Positions 47,823-57,061 of a DNA stretch of 64,000 nucleotides are shown here, one piece after another. Under the pieces are notes generated by a model. It saw nothing but the letters and a program-made list of their open reading frames with translations, did no database searches and was not told the origin of the DNA. Numbering within the stretch: the stretch's first letter is position 1; every line of letters starts with the position of its first letter. Made by a program: the position numbers and the translations under genes. Source of the stretch: Aceticella autotrophica (GTDB lineage Bacteria; Bacillota; Thermoanaerobacteria; Thermoanaerobacterales; Thermoanaerobacteraceae); assembly GCF_017357865.1 (NCBI RefSeq), contig NZ_CP060096.1:1116001-1180000 (forward strand), written 5' to 3'.

Positions 47823-49442
47823 GTGCCATATGATAAAAAAATGAATGTACTAAATATATATATAAAAGATTTGTTTAAAAAAATTGGAATTATTAAGATA
47901 CTGTTTTATTGCATGATCATGTTATTCTACTATTCACTATTTTCTTTACAGCCTTATTTTTTGCCACGAATATATGAATCCACAATTGAAGGTAAATATA
48001 AATTAAATTATATATATTTATTGTTGACATTTGTAACTTTTATGTCAACTTCGATGATGAACTATCCAAATAATTATTTTCTACAATGCATTAGGAAATA
48101 TACGAAACAATTAATTTGGGAACAAAATAAAAAAAAGAATTATTTGTATTTTATTAATAATGAAGTTGGAAATATACAAAATTTAATATCAGAAGTATCA
48201 CGCTCAGTACGTAATATACAGTATGAAGTCATACAAGTTATCATAAAATCTATTGTAATGGTTATTATTTACACAATTATATTATATAGGTACAGCATAA
48301 TTTTGTCTGCTTCGTATGCTGTATCTTATTTAATATTTTTTCTTGTGTCATGTTTACTGTCAAAAGAGAATAGAAAAAGCATAAAAGAAGTATTAAAGTC
48401 AAGTTCAAAAATTAATGCATATACAATAGATTATTATAAAAATATTGATACTATTATTACAAATAAATCTTTTGATCTAGAAAATTCGATTTATGATAAA
48501 TTGCTTGATAATGAAAAAACATCATATTATAATCTTCAGAAGAAAATTGATAATTCGCATTTATTACAACAGGTCATTTTGACAATGATAACTCTTATGC
48601 TGTTAATTATAGAATCGTATTTCAAAAAAAATTTTGTAGCTGATATATCGTTTCTTTTAATACTAATTTACTCAGCTTTTAATCTAAGTAGCTTTGGAAA
48701 AGCATTCTTGTCGCTACTTGAATATAAGGATAGAATCAAAGTTGCTTTAGAAATGCTGGAGTATGGAAAAACTGACAAAACAAGTTTACGTAATTTTAAA
48801 GAAATATCAGATAATAAAGCTCCTTGCATTCAATTGGTAAATCTGTCTTTTTCTTATAATAAAAAACCTGTAATTAAAAATATTAATATAAGCATCAACA
48901 ATAAAGATAAGATTGCAATTATAGGCAAGAATGGTTCTGGAAAATCAACATTACTTAAATTAATAGCAGGTCTTTTAACTGATTACCAAGGTGAAATAAT
49001 CTGGAATAAGAAAAGTAATCTATATTTTAACAAAATAGGTTATTATTCTCAATCTGCTAATCTCTTTGACCGTTCAATCTATGAAAATATGATTTATCCA
49101 AAGGAAAGTTATCCTATAGAAGAAGTAAAAAAATTAGTTAAGAAATTAAATTTGAATTCTTTGGTAATTAATGAGGAGGATTTATTAAACAAAACGCCGG
49201 GAGATTTCGGAGCGAAGTTTTCGGGAGGAGAAAAGCAGAAAATATTGATAGCAAGAGCTATTGTTAATAAGGCCCCAATTGTTTTATTTGATGAAATAAC
49301 AGCATCTTTAGATAAACAAACTGACACGCTCTTCACCAAAATACTGAATGAGTTCTTTGAAGATAGCATTGTAATTTGTGCAACACATAAAAAAGTTGGC
49401 ATTGAGGCATTTAATAAGGTGTATGATCTGGATGCTAAATAA
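47823..49442 (+). CDS. ABC half-transporter (permease fused to ATPase)
   Basis: 539 residues: an N-terminal membrane domain with about six helices (25-300) and a C-terminal nucleotide-binding domain with Walker A GKNGSGKST, signature FSGGEKQKI and Walker B IVLFDEITASLD. No N-terminal C39 peptidase. The layout suits an exporter of a peptide or lipid. The GTG at 47823 is poorly placed from AAAGG; ATG 47841 is possible. ATGATG just upstream opens a 5-codon peptide that overlaps the start. Its neighbours are decayed or orphan genes, so the substrate cannot be read from context. Confidence 0.82.
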   Translation: MPYDKKMNVLNIYIKDLFKKIGIIKILFYCMIMLFYYSLFSLQPYFLPRIYESTIEGKYKLNYIYLLLTFVTFMSTSMMNYPNNYFLQCIRKYTKQLIWEQNKKKNYLYFINNEVGNIQNLISEVSRSVRNIQYEVIQVIIKSIVMVIIYTIILYRYSIILSASYAVSYLIFFLVSCLLSKENRKSIKEVLKSSSKINAYTIDYYKNIDTIITNKSFDLENSIYDKLLDNEKTSYYNLQKKIDNSHLLQQVILTMITLMLLIIESYFKKNFVADISFLLILIYSAFNLSSFGKAFLSLLEYKDRIKVALEMLEYGKTDKTSLRNFKEISDNKAPCIQLVNLSFSYNKKPVIKNINISINNKDKIAIIGKNGSGKSTLLKLIAGLLTDYQGEIIWNKKSNLYFNKIGYYSQSANLFDRSIYENMIYPKESYPIEEVKKLVKKLNLNSLVINEEDLLNKTPGDFGAKFSGGEKQKILIARAIVNKAPIVLFDEITASLDKQTDTLFTKILNEFFEDSIVICATHKKVGIEAFNKVYDLDAK

Positions 49443-49540
49443 ATGTGCCGTATTTTTCTATGTATTTGTCAAATGAAAAATTTTTAGGGTAACATAAACA
49501 TAATGTACTAAAGCTGATGATGTGGTATATTTATATTATA

Positions 49541-49708
49541 ATGAAGGAACAAAAGTATTATGTGTTTGGCGATTAAGAATGGATTGCAATAATCGGGCAG
49601 AATAAGGTTATTGATACTGTATTTAAAGTTGATAGAATGAGTTATGAAGAATATATATAAAGAAGAATGGTATGAAACTTTTAGACACTGTAAAGGAGTT
49701 GAGACCTA
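49541..49708 (+). pseudogene. Remnant of a small gene
   Basis: Reading from ATG 49541: MKEQKYYVFGD, an in-frame TAA, then EWIAIIGQNKVIDTVFKVDRMSYEEYI, then, after an apparent extra TA in an ATATATAT stretch near 49652, KKNGMKLLDTVKELRPNGQ in another frame. The pieces read as one protein broken by a stop and a frameshift. No family recognised. Confidence 0.4.
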
Positions 49709-50014
49709 ATGGACAAAAAACATTTAATTAAAGGTTATGATATTTTTGTTAATGCTGAATGGGATCTTAGCACATTTGAGCATTTATATGAGTTAGAATG
49801 CAGAGATGTTATTCAGGAACATATTAATGACTTCAATAAAGCAGAAAAAGAGGAAATTAAAAAGTTGGACGAGATTCTTGTTAAGAGAGCCCTACTATTT
49901 TACAAGGCATTAAAAGGTTTTTTAGAAGCAGAGCAAAAGAATAAGCCTAAGTCTCATTGGTGGTGGTATCTTAATGAAATAGCTGACAACAAGTTGAACC
50001 CGCAGATTAATTAA
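49709..50014 (+). CDS. Small hypothetical protein
   Basis: 101 residues, acidic and aromatic (NAEWDLSTFEHLYELECRDVIQEH, ending PKSHWWWYLNEIADNKLNP). ATG preceded by AAAGGAG at about 49692-49698, spaced rather far but usable. The helical, soluble, orphan character and the decayed surroundings resemble immunity-type proteins left behind by toxin loci, but no family was recognised. Confidence 0.55.
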   Translation: MDKKHLIKGYDIFVNAEWDLSTFEHLYELECRDVIQEHINDFNKAEKEEIKKLDEILVKRALLFYKALKGFLEAEQKNKPKSHWWWYLNEIADNKLNPQIN

Positions 50015-50165
50015 AACCGCTAAGACGTGATAAGTCGAGGTGGTATTTTTATGTCTTGGAAAGGTTTAAAGTTATACCGTAAATAAAGAATTGAATATAT
50101 TAATAGATATAAAATTATAAAGTTTAAATGTTTATATATTAAAATATTTATCGGAGTATGTTGCT

Positions 50166-50630
50166 ATGGAAATACGAGAAATACTAGATTACGATAAATT
50201 CAAAGTTTTCCTCAAACCGAACTGGAGTTCTGAAATTATTGTTGTACACAGAACTGTATACAAACCAGAAGATTTAAAAGGCTTTTTTGCATATGACGAA
50301 GATCGCAATATAATAGGTATGATAGGATATATCATAAAAAATAATGGGTGTGAAATTGTAATTCTTGAAAGTTTTAAACAAAATACAGGTATTGGAACTG
50401 TTTTAATTAATAAAATTGAGGATATAGTCAAAAAAGAGGCATGCAGTAGAATATCGCTTATAACAACAAATGACAATCTTAATGCTCTTGGATTTTATCA
50501 AAAAAGGGGATTCAGGATAAAGGCTGTTTATCCTGGAGCTGTTAATGAAACAAGAATAATAAAACCTGAAATACCGCTTGCTGCAAGCAATGGAATACCC
50601 ATAAGAGATGAAATCGAACTTGAGAAGTAG
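50166..50630 (+). CDS. GNAT-family N-acetyltransferase
   Basis: 154 residues. The acetyl-CoA loop is in QNTGIGTVLINKIEDIVKKE (Q/RxxGxG/A form) and the late beta-strand in NALGFYQKRGFRIKAVYPGAV. C-terminal IPLAASNGIPIRDEIEL is typical of a Firmicute subgroup. Substrate unknown. The start ATG has only CGGAG at a distance. Confidence 0.8.
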   Translation: MEIREILDYDKFKVFLKPNWSSEIIVVHRTVYKPEDLKGFFAYDEDRNIIGMIGYIIKNNGCEIVILESFKQNTGIGTVLINKIEDIVKKEACSRISLITTNDNLNALGFYQKRGFRIKAVYPGAVNETRIIKPEIPLAASNGIPIRDEIELEK

Positions 50631-50706
50631 TATAATATAACCCAATACTTAATTAATATATTTTTTAAGCCAGTAAGAGAAAAAATAAATTAATGGGGGT
50701 ATTTAA

Positions 50707-51723
50707 ATGAACTGGAATGAAATTAGAAAAAAAGCAAGAGAAAATATGAAAGGATATTGCAGAGCTTGCAAAAGGTGTGACGGAATTGCTTGTGCAGGCG
50801 AAATTCCTGGGATGGGCGGAACAGGTACAGGACGCAGCTTTATAGCAAATATAGAAGCAATTGATAGGTGGCGCCTTGAACTTAAGACACTTCATGATAT
50901 ACAAAAACCTGATATAACATCTGAAATTTTTGGATACAAAATAAATATGCCGGTTATTGCTGCACCAATGACGGGGCTCAAAGGAAATGCGGGCGGATTT
51001 TTGACTGAAAGGGAATATGCATTAATGGCGGCTGAAGCCTGTAAAAATATTGGTACAATCTATATGTCTGGAGATGCCAATGACCCTGACATGTATCCTG
51101 TTGGGCTTGACGCGATTTTAAAAACAGGAGTAATAGGGATTCCGTTTAGTAAACCGAGAACAGTTAAGGAAATCATAGAGAAGGCAAACTTAGCAAAGAA
51201 AGCGGGAGCAATGGCTTTTGGCATTGATGTTGATGGAGCTGGTCTTATAATGATGATTAGAAGTGGGCAATTTGTAGGACCGAAATCAAAAAAAGAAATA
51301 AAAGAAATAGTAGACAATATAGATTTGTCGTTAGTTTTAAAGGGCATTATGACTGTTGAAGAAGCAGAAATTGCTGCAGATGCTGGCGCAAAGGCTATTG
51401 TCGTATCAAATCATGGCGGTCGTGTTTTAGATTTTACTATGGGAACTGCAGATGTACTGCCCGACATTGTCAAAGCTGTCGGCGACAAAATTCTGGTTTT
51501 AGTAGATGGCGGCATAAGGTCTGGTGTTGATGTCTTAAAGATGCTATCACTTGGTGCAAAGGCAGTACTTATAGGAAGACCTCTTATGGTTGCTGCGCAT
51601 GGAGGCGGCAGGGAAGCTATAGAGTTTTATCTTAAGAAGGTTGCCGATGAGTTATATCAGGCGATGATATTGACTGGATGCAAAGACTTATCAAGCACAC
51701 CTAAAGTATATAGAGCAAATTAA
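50707..51723 (+). CDS. FMN-dependent alpha-hydroxy-acid oxidising protein with N-terminal Cys cluster
   Basis: 338-residue TIM-barrel flavoprotein of the lactate oxidase/glycolate oxidase family: PVIAAPMTGLKGN, AMAFGIDVDGAG, catalytic histidine in VVSNHGGRVLD, and FMN-phosphate loops DGGIRSGVDVLK and GRPLMVAAHGGG. Residues C18, C21, C24 and C29 form CX2CX2CX4C, not part of the classical fold; it may hold an iron-sulfur cluster or zinc, fitting an anaerobe that passes electrons to something other than oxygen. ATG with GGGGG upstream; strong terminator after. Confidence 0.87.
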   Translation: MNWNEIRKKARENMKGYCRACKRCDGIACAGEIPGMGGTGTGRSFIANIEAIDRWRLELKTLHDIQKPDITSEIFGYKINMPVIAAPMTGLKGNAGGFLTEREYALMAAEACKNIGTIYMSGDANDPDMYPVGLDAILKTGVIGIPFSKPRTVKEIIEKANLAKKAGAMAFGIDVDGAGLIMMIRSGQFVGPKSKKEIKEIVDNIDLSLVLKGIMTVEEAEIAADAGAKAIVVSNHGGRVLDFTMGTADVLPDIVKAVGDKILVLVDGGIRSGVDVLKMLSLGAKAVLIGRPLMVAAHGGGREAIEFYLKKVADELYQAMILTGCKDLSSTPKVYRAN

Positions 51724-51749
51724 GGATAGAAAACATCTATCCTTAATAA
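51722..51749. terminator. Bidirectional terminator between convergent genes
   Basis: AAGGATAGA and TCTATCCTT form a perfect 9-bp stem around AAACA, followed by AATAATTTTT. It overlaps the stop codons of both flanking genes. Confidence 0.8.
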
Positions 51750-51931
51750 TTTTTGCAAAGTGCAGGCCAATCTGAAAAAGCGAGGACCAAAGGCATTATA
51801 AAATTGATTAATGGGATAAACATAAGTAAGCTATAAGCACTGCCAAAACCAGCTTTATCAAATATTTTCCACCAGATTAATACAATAAAGAAAATTAGTG
51901 CAGCATAAAACAAAAATATAAGAAGACCCAT
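51743..51931 (-). CDS. Small membrane protein (DUF5684-like)
   Basis: 62 residues with two hydrophobic helices: MGLLIFLFYAALIFFIVLIWWKIFDKAGF and SLLMFIPLINFIMPLVLAFSDWP. The WKIFDKAGF...IPLIN pattern is shared by small membrane domains found in many Firmicutes. AAGGGAGGT lies 10 nt upstream on the reverse strand. Function unknown. Confidence 0.7.
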   Translation of the reverse strand: MGLLIFLFYAALIFFIVLIWWKIFDKAGFGSAYSLLMFIPLINFIMPLVLAFSDWPALCKNY

Positions 51932-51963
51932 TATGAATGATACCTCCCTTATTATGAGTCAAA

Positions 51964-52180
51964 AGGGGACGTACCTTAATTGTCAACATTTTGATATAAT
52001 GCTTATAGTAATCCAATTGCTCCTTCAATTTACCGAATTGAAAAGCCTTCTTTCTCTTTTAGCTGTTTAATAATTTTGTTTCGCTTTGATTTTTGCGATA
52101 ATCCAATCTCCTTTGGTTCTTTGCAATCTATCAATTTTATAATTCTTTGTCGTTATAGTTTTTACCAATTTTATCATTAA
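51964..52180 (-). pseudogene. Remnant of a Y1 (REP-associated-type) transposase
   Basis: On the reverse strand, KEIGLSQKSKRNKIIKQLKEKEGFSIR (about 52112-52032) is followed by a stop where such proteins continue with QI-ERL-TGI, and then IEGAIGLL and more stops. The GFSIRQI-like helix-turn-helix end and the adjacent GGGGACGTACC sequence are typical of Y1 transposase copies in clostridia. No N-terminal domain remains. The rest of the 465-nt gap, to the rluB promoter, is AT-rich without visible features. Confidence 0.5.
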
Positions 52181-52327
52181 CTGTTTATTTTGCATTAAAA
52201 TTTATATATTACACTAAACAAAAATTATTTTGTGATCATGTATTTAAATCTAATAATAAATATATTATCTAAAATTAATTAAATATTATGAATTACATAT
52301 TATTATGGCAAAAAATACCTAAAGATA

Positions 52328-52356
52328 TTGATATAATTAAAATAAAATGTTATATT
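52328..52356 (+). promoter_or_regulatory. Promoter of rluB
   Basis: TTGATA (52328-52333), 17 nt, TATATT (52351-52356), 41 nt before the start codon. Confidence 0.5.
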
Positions 52357-52396
52357 ATTAATTATAAGACATATTAATTCTAATAGGGTGAAATAA

Positions 52397-53110
52397 ATGG
52401 AAAGACTGCAAAAATTCCTTGCTGAATGTGGAATAGGTTCAAGGAGAAAATGTGAACAATTTATAAGGGATGGGTTTGTAAAGGTAAATGGTAAAATTGT
52501 AAAAGAACTTGGAATTAAAGTAGAACCTCTTGAAGATAAAGTAGAATATAATAATAAAATTGTTACGAAATCAGAAAAATTAATTTATATTATGCTAAAT
52601 AAGCCGACGGGATATGTTACAACTGTAAAAGATCAATTTAACAGAGCTTCTGTTTTAGATCTAATTGATATTAAAGAGAGAATATATCCTGTAGGAAGGC
52701 TTGATTATAATACATCAGGTCTTCTTTTATTAACAAATGATGGTGCACTTACTTATAAATTAACACATCCTAAACATGAAGTTTTAAAAACATATATAGC
52801 TGAAATAAAAAGTATACCATCTGATATAGAATTAGAGGAATTAAGAAATGGTATAATAATTGATAATTTTAAAACTTCAAAAGCAAAGATAAAAATATTA
52901 AAGATAAAAGATAATACAAGTATTGTTGAAGTACAAATACATGAAGGGCGTAACAGACAGATAAGAAGAATGTTTGATTATATCAAACATACTGTTATTA
53001 AACTTAAAAGAGAAAAAATAGGTGAAATAGGTCTTGGAAAATTAAAAATAGGACATTGGAGATATTTAAACGATAAAGAAATAAACTATTTGAAAAAATT
53101 ATGTTTATAA
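52397..53110 (+). CDS. 23S rRNA pseudouridine synthase (RsuA/RluB family)
   Basis: 237 residues: an N-terminal S4 RNA-binding domain (LQKFLAECGIGSRRKCEQFIRDGFVKVNGKIV) and a catalytic domain with GRLDYNTSGLLLLTNDG, the aspartate being the nucleophile, and HEGRNRQIRRMFD. Closest to B. subtilis RluB (position 2633 in 23S rRNA), but RsuA/RluE/RluF cannot be excluded. ATG with AGGGTG. Confidence 0.9.
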   Translation: MERLQKFLAECGIGSRRKCEQFIRDGFVKVNGKIVKELGIKVEPLEDKVEYNNKIVTKSEKLIYIMLNKPTGYVTTVKDQFNRASVLDLIDIKERIYPVGRLDYNTSGLLLLTNDGALTYKLTHPKHEVLKTYIAEIKSIPSDIELEELRNGIIIDNFKTSKAKIKILKIKDNTSIVEVQIHEGRNRQIRRMFDYIKHTVIKLKREKIGEIGLGKLKIGHWRYLNDKEINYLKKLCL

Positions 53111-53187
53111 TTAATTCTATAAATCCAAATAAAATTAAGAGTTTAACTTTATAATAAAAAACAAATAAATCGGAGGTATAGTATAAT

Positions 53188-54021
53188 ATGGATTTGTGGT
53201 TTACAGAAAATCATGCAAATAATATTAAATATTCACTTAAAGTTAATAAAACATTGAATGTCGAAAAGACAGATTATCAGGATTTAGCTGTCATAGAAAC
53301 AGAACAATATGGTAGAATACTTGTTTTGGATGGTATTTTACAAACTACAGAAAAAGACGAATTTGTTTATCATGAGATGATAGTACATGTACCACTATTT
53401 ACACATAAAAATCCCCGTAGTGTTTTGATAGTTGGTGGTGGTGATGGTGGTGCAATAAAAGAAATATTAAAGCATAACTCTGTTGAAAGAATAGTTCTTG
53501 CAGAAATAGATAGAAAAGTAGTAGAGAATGCAAAAAAATATCTTCAGAATATTAGTTATGGGCTTGATAATGATAAAGTAGAAATTATGATTGGCGATGG
53601 AATAAAATATGTCAATGAACATAAAAATGAATTTGATATTGTAATCGTAGATTCTACAGATCCCATAGGTCCTGCAGTAGGTCTTTTTACAATTGACTTC
53701 TATAAGTCTGTTTATGAATGTTTGAAAGATGATGGTATAATTGTTGCACAAACAGAATCGCCATTTATATATGGAAATTTGATTAACAAATTAAGCAAAA
53801 TGTTTAAACAGATTTATCCTATTACAAAACCATATATATGTATAATCCCTACATATCCTGGTAGTTTATGGACATTTACAATGGGATCAAAAAAATATGA
53901 CCCTGAAAATATAGATACGAATAATATACCTAAAATTGATACAAAATATTATACACCACAAATACATAAAGCCGCTTTTATATTGCCGAAATTTGTTAAA
54001 GATATATTTGAAGAGGTGTAA
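53188..54021 (+). CDS. speE: Spermidine synthase
   Basis: Transfers aminopropyl groups from decarboxylated S-adenosylmethionine to putrescine. 277 residues with an N-terminal beta domain and the Rossmann core: [39 protein letters not shown] with CGGAGGTA. Coupled to the agmatinase gene, which makes putrescine. Confidence 0.95.
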   Translation: MDLWFTENHANNIKYSLKVNKTLNVEKTDYQDLAVIETEQYGRILVLDGILQTTEKDEFVYHEMIVHVPLFTHKNPRSVLIVGGGDGGAIKEILKHNSVERIVLAEIDRKVVENAKKYLQNISYGLDNDKVEIMIGDGIKYVNEHKNEFDIVIVDSTDPIGPAVGLFTIDFYKSVYECLKDDGIIVAQTESPFIYGNLINKLSKMFKQIYPITKPYICIIPTYPGSLWTFTMGSKKYDPENIDTNNIPKIDTKYYTPQIHKAAFILPKFVKDIFEEV

Positions 54022-54025
54022 TATA

Positions 54026-54892
54026 TTGATTAATAAGGATAATTTTGCAAATAATAGCAAGTATTTATGCAGCAATAATGACTATGAGAATTCTTCCATA
54101 GTCATTATTGGAGCACCAATGGATTATACAGTAAGTTTTAAACCAGGAACAAGATTCGGACCACAAGCAATAAGAGCAGCATCACTCAGCTTAGAGGCTT
54201 ACAGTGTTTATATGAACAGAAATTTACTTGACAAAAAATATTGTGATTTAGGTGATCTAACTTTACCTTTTGGTAATGTTGAAAAAAGTTTGAAAATTAT
54301 TGGTGATGCTGCTAAAGAAATTATACAAGATGATAAAAAACCTCTCTTTTTAGGAGGAGAACATTTAATAAGTGCACCAATAATAAAAGAAGTTAATAAT
54401 AAATATGGAGAAGAATTAGTAGTCTTACATTTTGATGCACATACGGATTTAAGAACAAAATATTTTGATGAGGAAAATTCTCATGCAACTGTTATAAGAA
54501 AGGCTGCAAAATTTTTGAATAATAAAAATATCTATCATTTTGGTATACGATCGGGTATTAAGGAAGAATATGAATTTGCTTGGAAAAACACCAATATGTT
54601 TTTATTCGAGGTAATTGAACCAATAAAAATGGTTTTAAATGATATCAAAAATAAGCCTATTTATATTACATTTGATATAGATGTACTTGACCCTGCCTAT
54701 GCACCTGGAACAGGAACACCAGAACCCGGCGGCATCACTTCAAAAGAGGCACTTGAAGCAATTCATATCTTGAAGGATATGAATGTTGTTGGAATGGATC
54801 TTGTAGAAGTTTCGCCTGATTATGATCATTCTGGAATAACATCTATTCTTGCAGCAAAATTAATAAGGGAAGCAATTTTATCATTTTTATAA
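54026..54892 (+). CDS. speB: Agmatinase
   Basis: Hydrolyses agmatine to putrescine and urea. 288 residues, arginase/agmatinase/ureohydrolase fold with the manganese ligands in GGEHLISAP, HFDAHTDLR and FDIDVLDPAYAPGTGTPEPGG. Best start is TTG at 54026, 7 nt after AGAGGTG; the longer frame reaching back to 53936 only overlaps speE. speE-speB is the order found in Bacillus. Confidence 0.93.
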   Translation: MINKDNFANNSKYLCSNNDYENSSIVIIGAPMDYTVSFKPGTRFGPQAIRAASLSLEAYSVYMNRNLLDKKYCDLGDLTLPFGNVEKSLKIIGDAAKEIIQDDKKPLFLGGEHLISAPIIKEVNNKYGEELVVLHFDAHTDLRTKYFDEENSHATVIRKAAKFLNNKNIYHFGIRSGIKEEYEFAWKNTNMFLFEVIEPIKMVLNDIKNKPIYITFDIDVLDPAYAPGTGTPEPGGITSKEALEAIHILKDMNVVGMDLVEVSPDYDHSGITSILAAKLIREAILSFL

Positions 54893-54914
54893 CTTTTCCA
54901 ATAGTCTTTTAAAT

Positions 54915-54938
54915 AGCCTTTTAATTTATTAAAAAGCT
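54915..54938 (+). terminator. Hairpin after speB
   Basis: AGCCTTTTAAT and ATTAAAAAGCT pair with one mismatch around TT; the T tract after it is poor. Confidence 0.4.
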
Positions 54939-54972
54939 TTATAGAAAAAACTATTTCATAAGGAGGATTTTT

Positions 54973-56367
54973 ATGCCTAAGATTAAAATAACTGAAACGG
55001 TATTAAGAGATGCACATCAATCACTTTTAGCGACAAGAATGACTACTGATGAAATGCTTCCTATAGCTGAAAAACTTGACTCTGTCGGATATCATTCAAT
55101 AGAAGCATGGGGCGGTGCTACATTTGACGCATGTATGAGATATCTTAACGAAGACCCATGGGAAAGGTTAAGAGCTTTAAAAAAGGTTTTTAAAAAAACA
55201 CCAATACAAATGCTGCTGCGGGGTCAAAATATTTTAGGGTATAAACATTATCCGGATGATATTGTTACAGAATTTATAATGAAATCAGTTGAAAATGGTA
55301 TTAGTATAATAAGAATTTTTGATGCTCTAAATGATATTAGAAATTTAGAAACATCTATCACAGCTACAAAAAAGGCAGGTGCACATGCACAGGCAGCAAT
55401 TGTCTATACAATAAGTCCTGTACATAGTATTAAACAATATTTAAAAATATCAAGAGATTTATGTGATATGGGTGCAGATTCAATTTGTATAAAAGATATG
55501 GCAGGTATTCTAACACCATACAATGCATATAACCTTATAAAATCACTAAAACAAGAAATTAATATACCTATACAACTTCATAGTCATTATACAAGTGGTA
55601 TGGCAGGTATGGCATATTTGAAAGCTATTGAAGCTGGTGTTGATATAATTGATACTGCAATATCTCCTTTGGCATTAGGAACATCTCAGCCAGCAACTGA
55701 AACAATGGTAACCGTTTTAAAAAATACTCAATATGACACTGAGCTTGACCTTAAAGTTTTATCTGAAATTGCAGAATATTTCAAAGGGATAAAGAAAAAA
55801 CATACAAAAGATAAGGATATGTCTTTATTAATGTGTATTGATACTGATGTCCTTAATTATCAAATACCGGGTGGTATGCTTTCAAATTTGATATCTCAAT
55901 TAAAACAACAAAATGCGCTGGATAAGTTTCAAGAGGTATTAAAAGAAGTACCGAGTGTAAGAAAAGACCTTGGATATCCTCCACTTGTTACACCTATGAG
56001 TCAAATAGTTGGTACACAAGCTGTATTAAATGTCATCACAGGTGAAAGATATAAAATAATTCCAAAAGAAGTAAAAGATTATGTTAAAGGTCTTTATGGA
56101 AGGTCACCTGCACAAATATCAGAAAAGTTAAAGGATAAAATTATAGGAGACGATGAAGTAATTATTGCAAGACCTACAGATTTTTTATATCCCCAACTTA
56201 AAAATATAAAAAATGAAATAAAAGAATACTATGAACAAGAAGAAGATGTTTTGTCATATGCTTTGTTTCCGCAAGTTGCAATGCGATATTTTGAATATAG
56301 AAGAGCTAAAAAATATAAAATAGACGGTTCTCTTGTAAATATGGAAGATAAAACATATCCAGTTTAA
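54973..56367 (+). CDS. Carboxyltransferase subunit (oxaloacetate decarboxylase alpha / pyruvate carboxylase B type)
   Basis: 464-residue TIM-barrel carboxyltransferase: ETVLRDAHQSLLATRM, EAWGGATFDACMRYL, LLRGQNILGYKHYPDD, ADSICIKDMAGIL, metal-binding HSHYTSGMAG and IPGGMLSNL. It ends without the biotinyl domain (no AMKM-type lysine), so a separate biotin carrier must exist elsewhere. It may belong to a sodium-pumping decarboxylase, a two-subunit pyruvate carboxylase or a transcarboxylase; the neighbourhood gives no partner. ATG with AAGGAGG. Confidence 0.9.
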   Translation: MPKIKITETVLRDAHQSLLATRMTTDEMLPIAEKLDSVGYHSIEAWGGATFDACMRYLNEDPWERLRALKKVFKKTPIQMLLRGQNILGYKHYPDDIVTEFIMKSVENGISIIRIFDALNDIRNLETSITATKKAGAHAQAAIVYTISPVHSIKQYLKISRDLCDMGADSICIKDMAGILTPYNAYNLIKSLKQEINIPIQLHSHYTSGMAGMAYLKAIEAGVDIIDTAISPLALGTSQPATETMVTVLKNTQYDTELDLKVLSEIAEYFKGIKKKHTKDKDMSLLMCIDTDVLNYQIPGGMLSNLISQLKQQNALDKFQEVLKEVPSVRKDLGYPPLVTPMSQIVGTQAVLNVITGERYKIIPKEVKDYVKGLYGRSPAQISEKLKDKIIGDDEVIIARPTDFLYPQLKNIKNEIKEYYEQEEDVLSYALFPQVAMRYFEYRRAKKYKIDGSLVNMEDKTYPV

Positions 56368-56378
56368 ATAGTAATAAT

Positions 56379-56424
56379 AAAAAACATCAGGATAAATTAT
56401 AACATTCCCTGATGTTTTTTATTT
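56379..56424 (+). terminator. Terminator after the carboxyltransferase gene
   Basis: AAAAAACATCAGG (56379-56391) pairs with CCTGATGTTTTTT (56408-56420), 13 bp. Confidence 0.88.
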
Positions 56425-56494
56425 GATTATATTTTGTAACATTATTTTTTATATGTCATAACATGTAGTAGAAAACCGAAAAGGGGGTTTTGAA

Positions 56495-57052
56495 ATGGAT
56501 GGAGAATATCTAAATCGTCATCATATACCATGTAAAACAATGTATATAGTGAAACCCGGTGATACTATGTGGTCAATAGCCAACATGTATGGCATACCTC
56601 TTGATTGCTTGATAAAAGCAAATCCGCAAATACCGAATCCAAACTTAATCTATCCGGGACAAGAAATATGCATACCGGCGTATTGCCCACCTGTTGGTCC
56701 ATGTAAAACAGTATATATAGTAAAACCCGGCGATACTATGTGGTCAATAGCCAACATGTATGGTATATCTCTTGATTGCCTGATAAAAGCAAATCCGCAA
56801 ATACCGAATCCAAACTTGATCTATCCGGGGCAACAAATATGCATACCGACACATTATCCATCTGTTGGTCCATATAAAACAGTATATATAGTAAAACCCG
56901 GCGACACTATGTGGTCAATAGCCAACATGTATGGCATACCTCTTGATTGCCTGATAAAAGCAAATCCACAAATACCAGATCCAAACTTAATCTATCCGGG
57001 GCAACAGATATATATACCAAATTATCCACCAATAGATCCACCAATTTCTTAG
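56495..57052 (+). CDS. Protein of three LysM repeats
   Basis: 185 residues: a short head (MDGEYLNRHHIPCK) and three LysM domains, each YIVKPGDTMWSIANMYGI...ANPQIPNPNLIYPGQ, with no signal peptide, no enzyme domain and proline-rich linkers. Such signal-less LysM proteins are found in spore coats and envelopes (e.g. SafA-type), which bind peptidoglycan from the mother-cell side. Upstream, AACA (56438-56441) and CATAacaT (56457-56464) resemble a mother-cell sigma (E/K) promoter. AAAAGGGGG precedes the ATG. A spore role is an inference. Confidence 0.85.
   Translation: MDGEYLNRHHIPCKTMYIVKPGDTMWSIANMYGIPLDCLIKANPQIPNPNLIYPGQEICIPAYCPPVGPCKTVYIVKPGDTMWSIANMYGISLDCLIKANPQIPNPNLIYPGQQICIPTHYPSVGPYKTVYIVKPGDTMWSIANMYGIPLDCLIKANPQIPDPNLIYPGQQIYIPNYPPIDPPIS
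56531..57030 (+). repeat. Three tandem 171-bp repeats encoding LysM domains
   Basis: Units begin at 56531, 56702 and 56873 with an exact 171-bp period (57 codons); the last is slightly shortened. The units differ at only a small number of positions, many silent, indicating recent duplication or ongoing gene conversion. Confidence 0.9.
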
Positions 57053-57061
57053 TTTAACAAG

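Noticed and set aside
53936-54025. Upstream extension of the agmatinase frame
   Set aside because: It overlaps the end of speE in another frame and lacks a ribosome-binding site; TTG 54026 with AGAGGTG is better.
56531-57030. Tandem repeats as a possible CRISPR or satellite
   Set aside because: The 171-bp units are in frame and encode LysM domains; there are no unique spacers.
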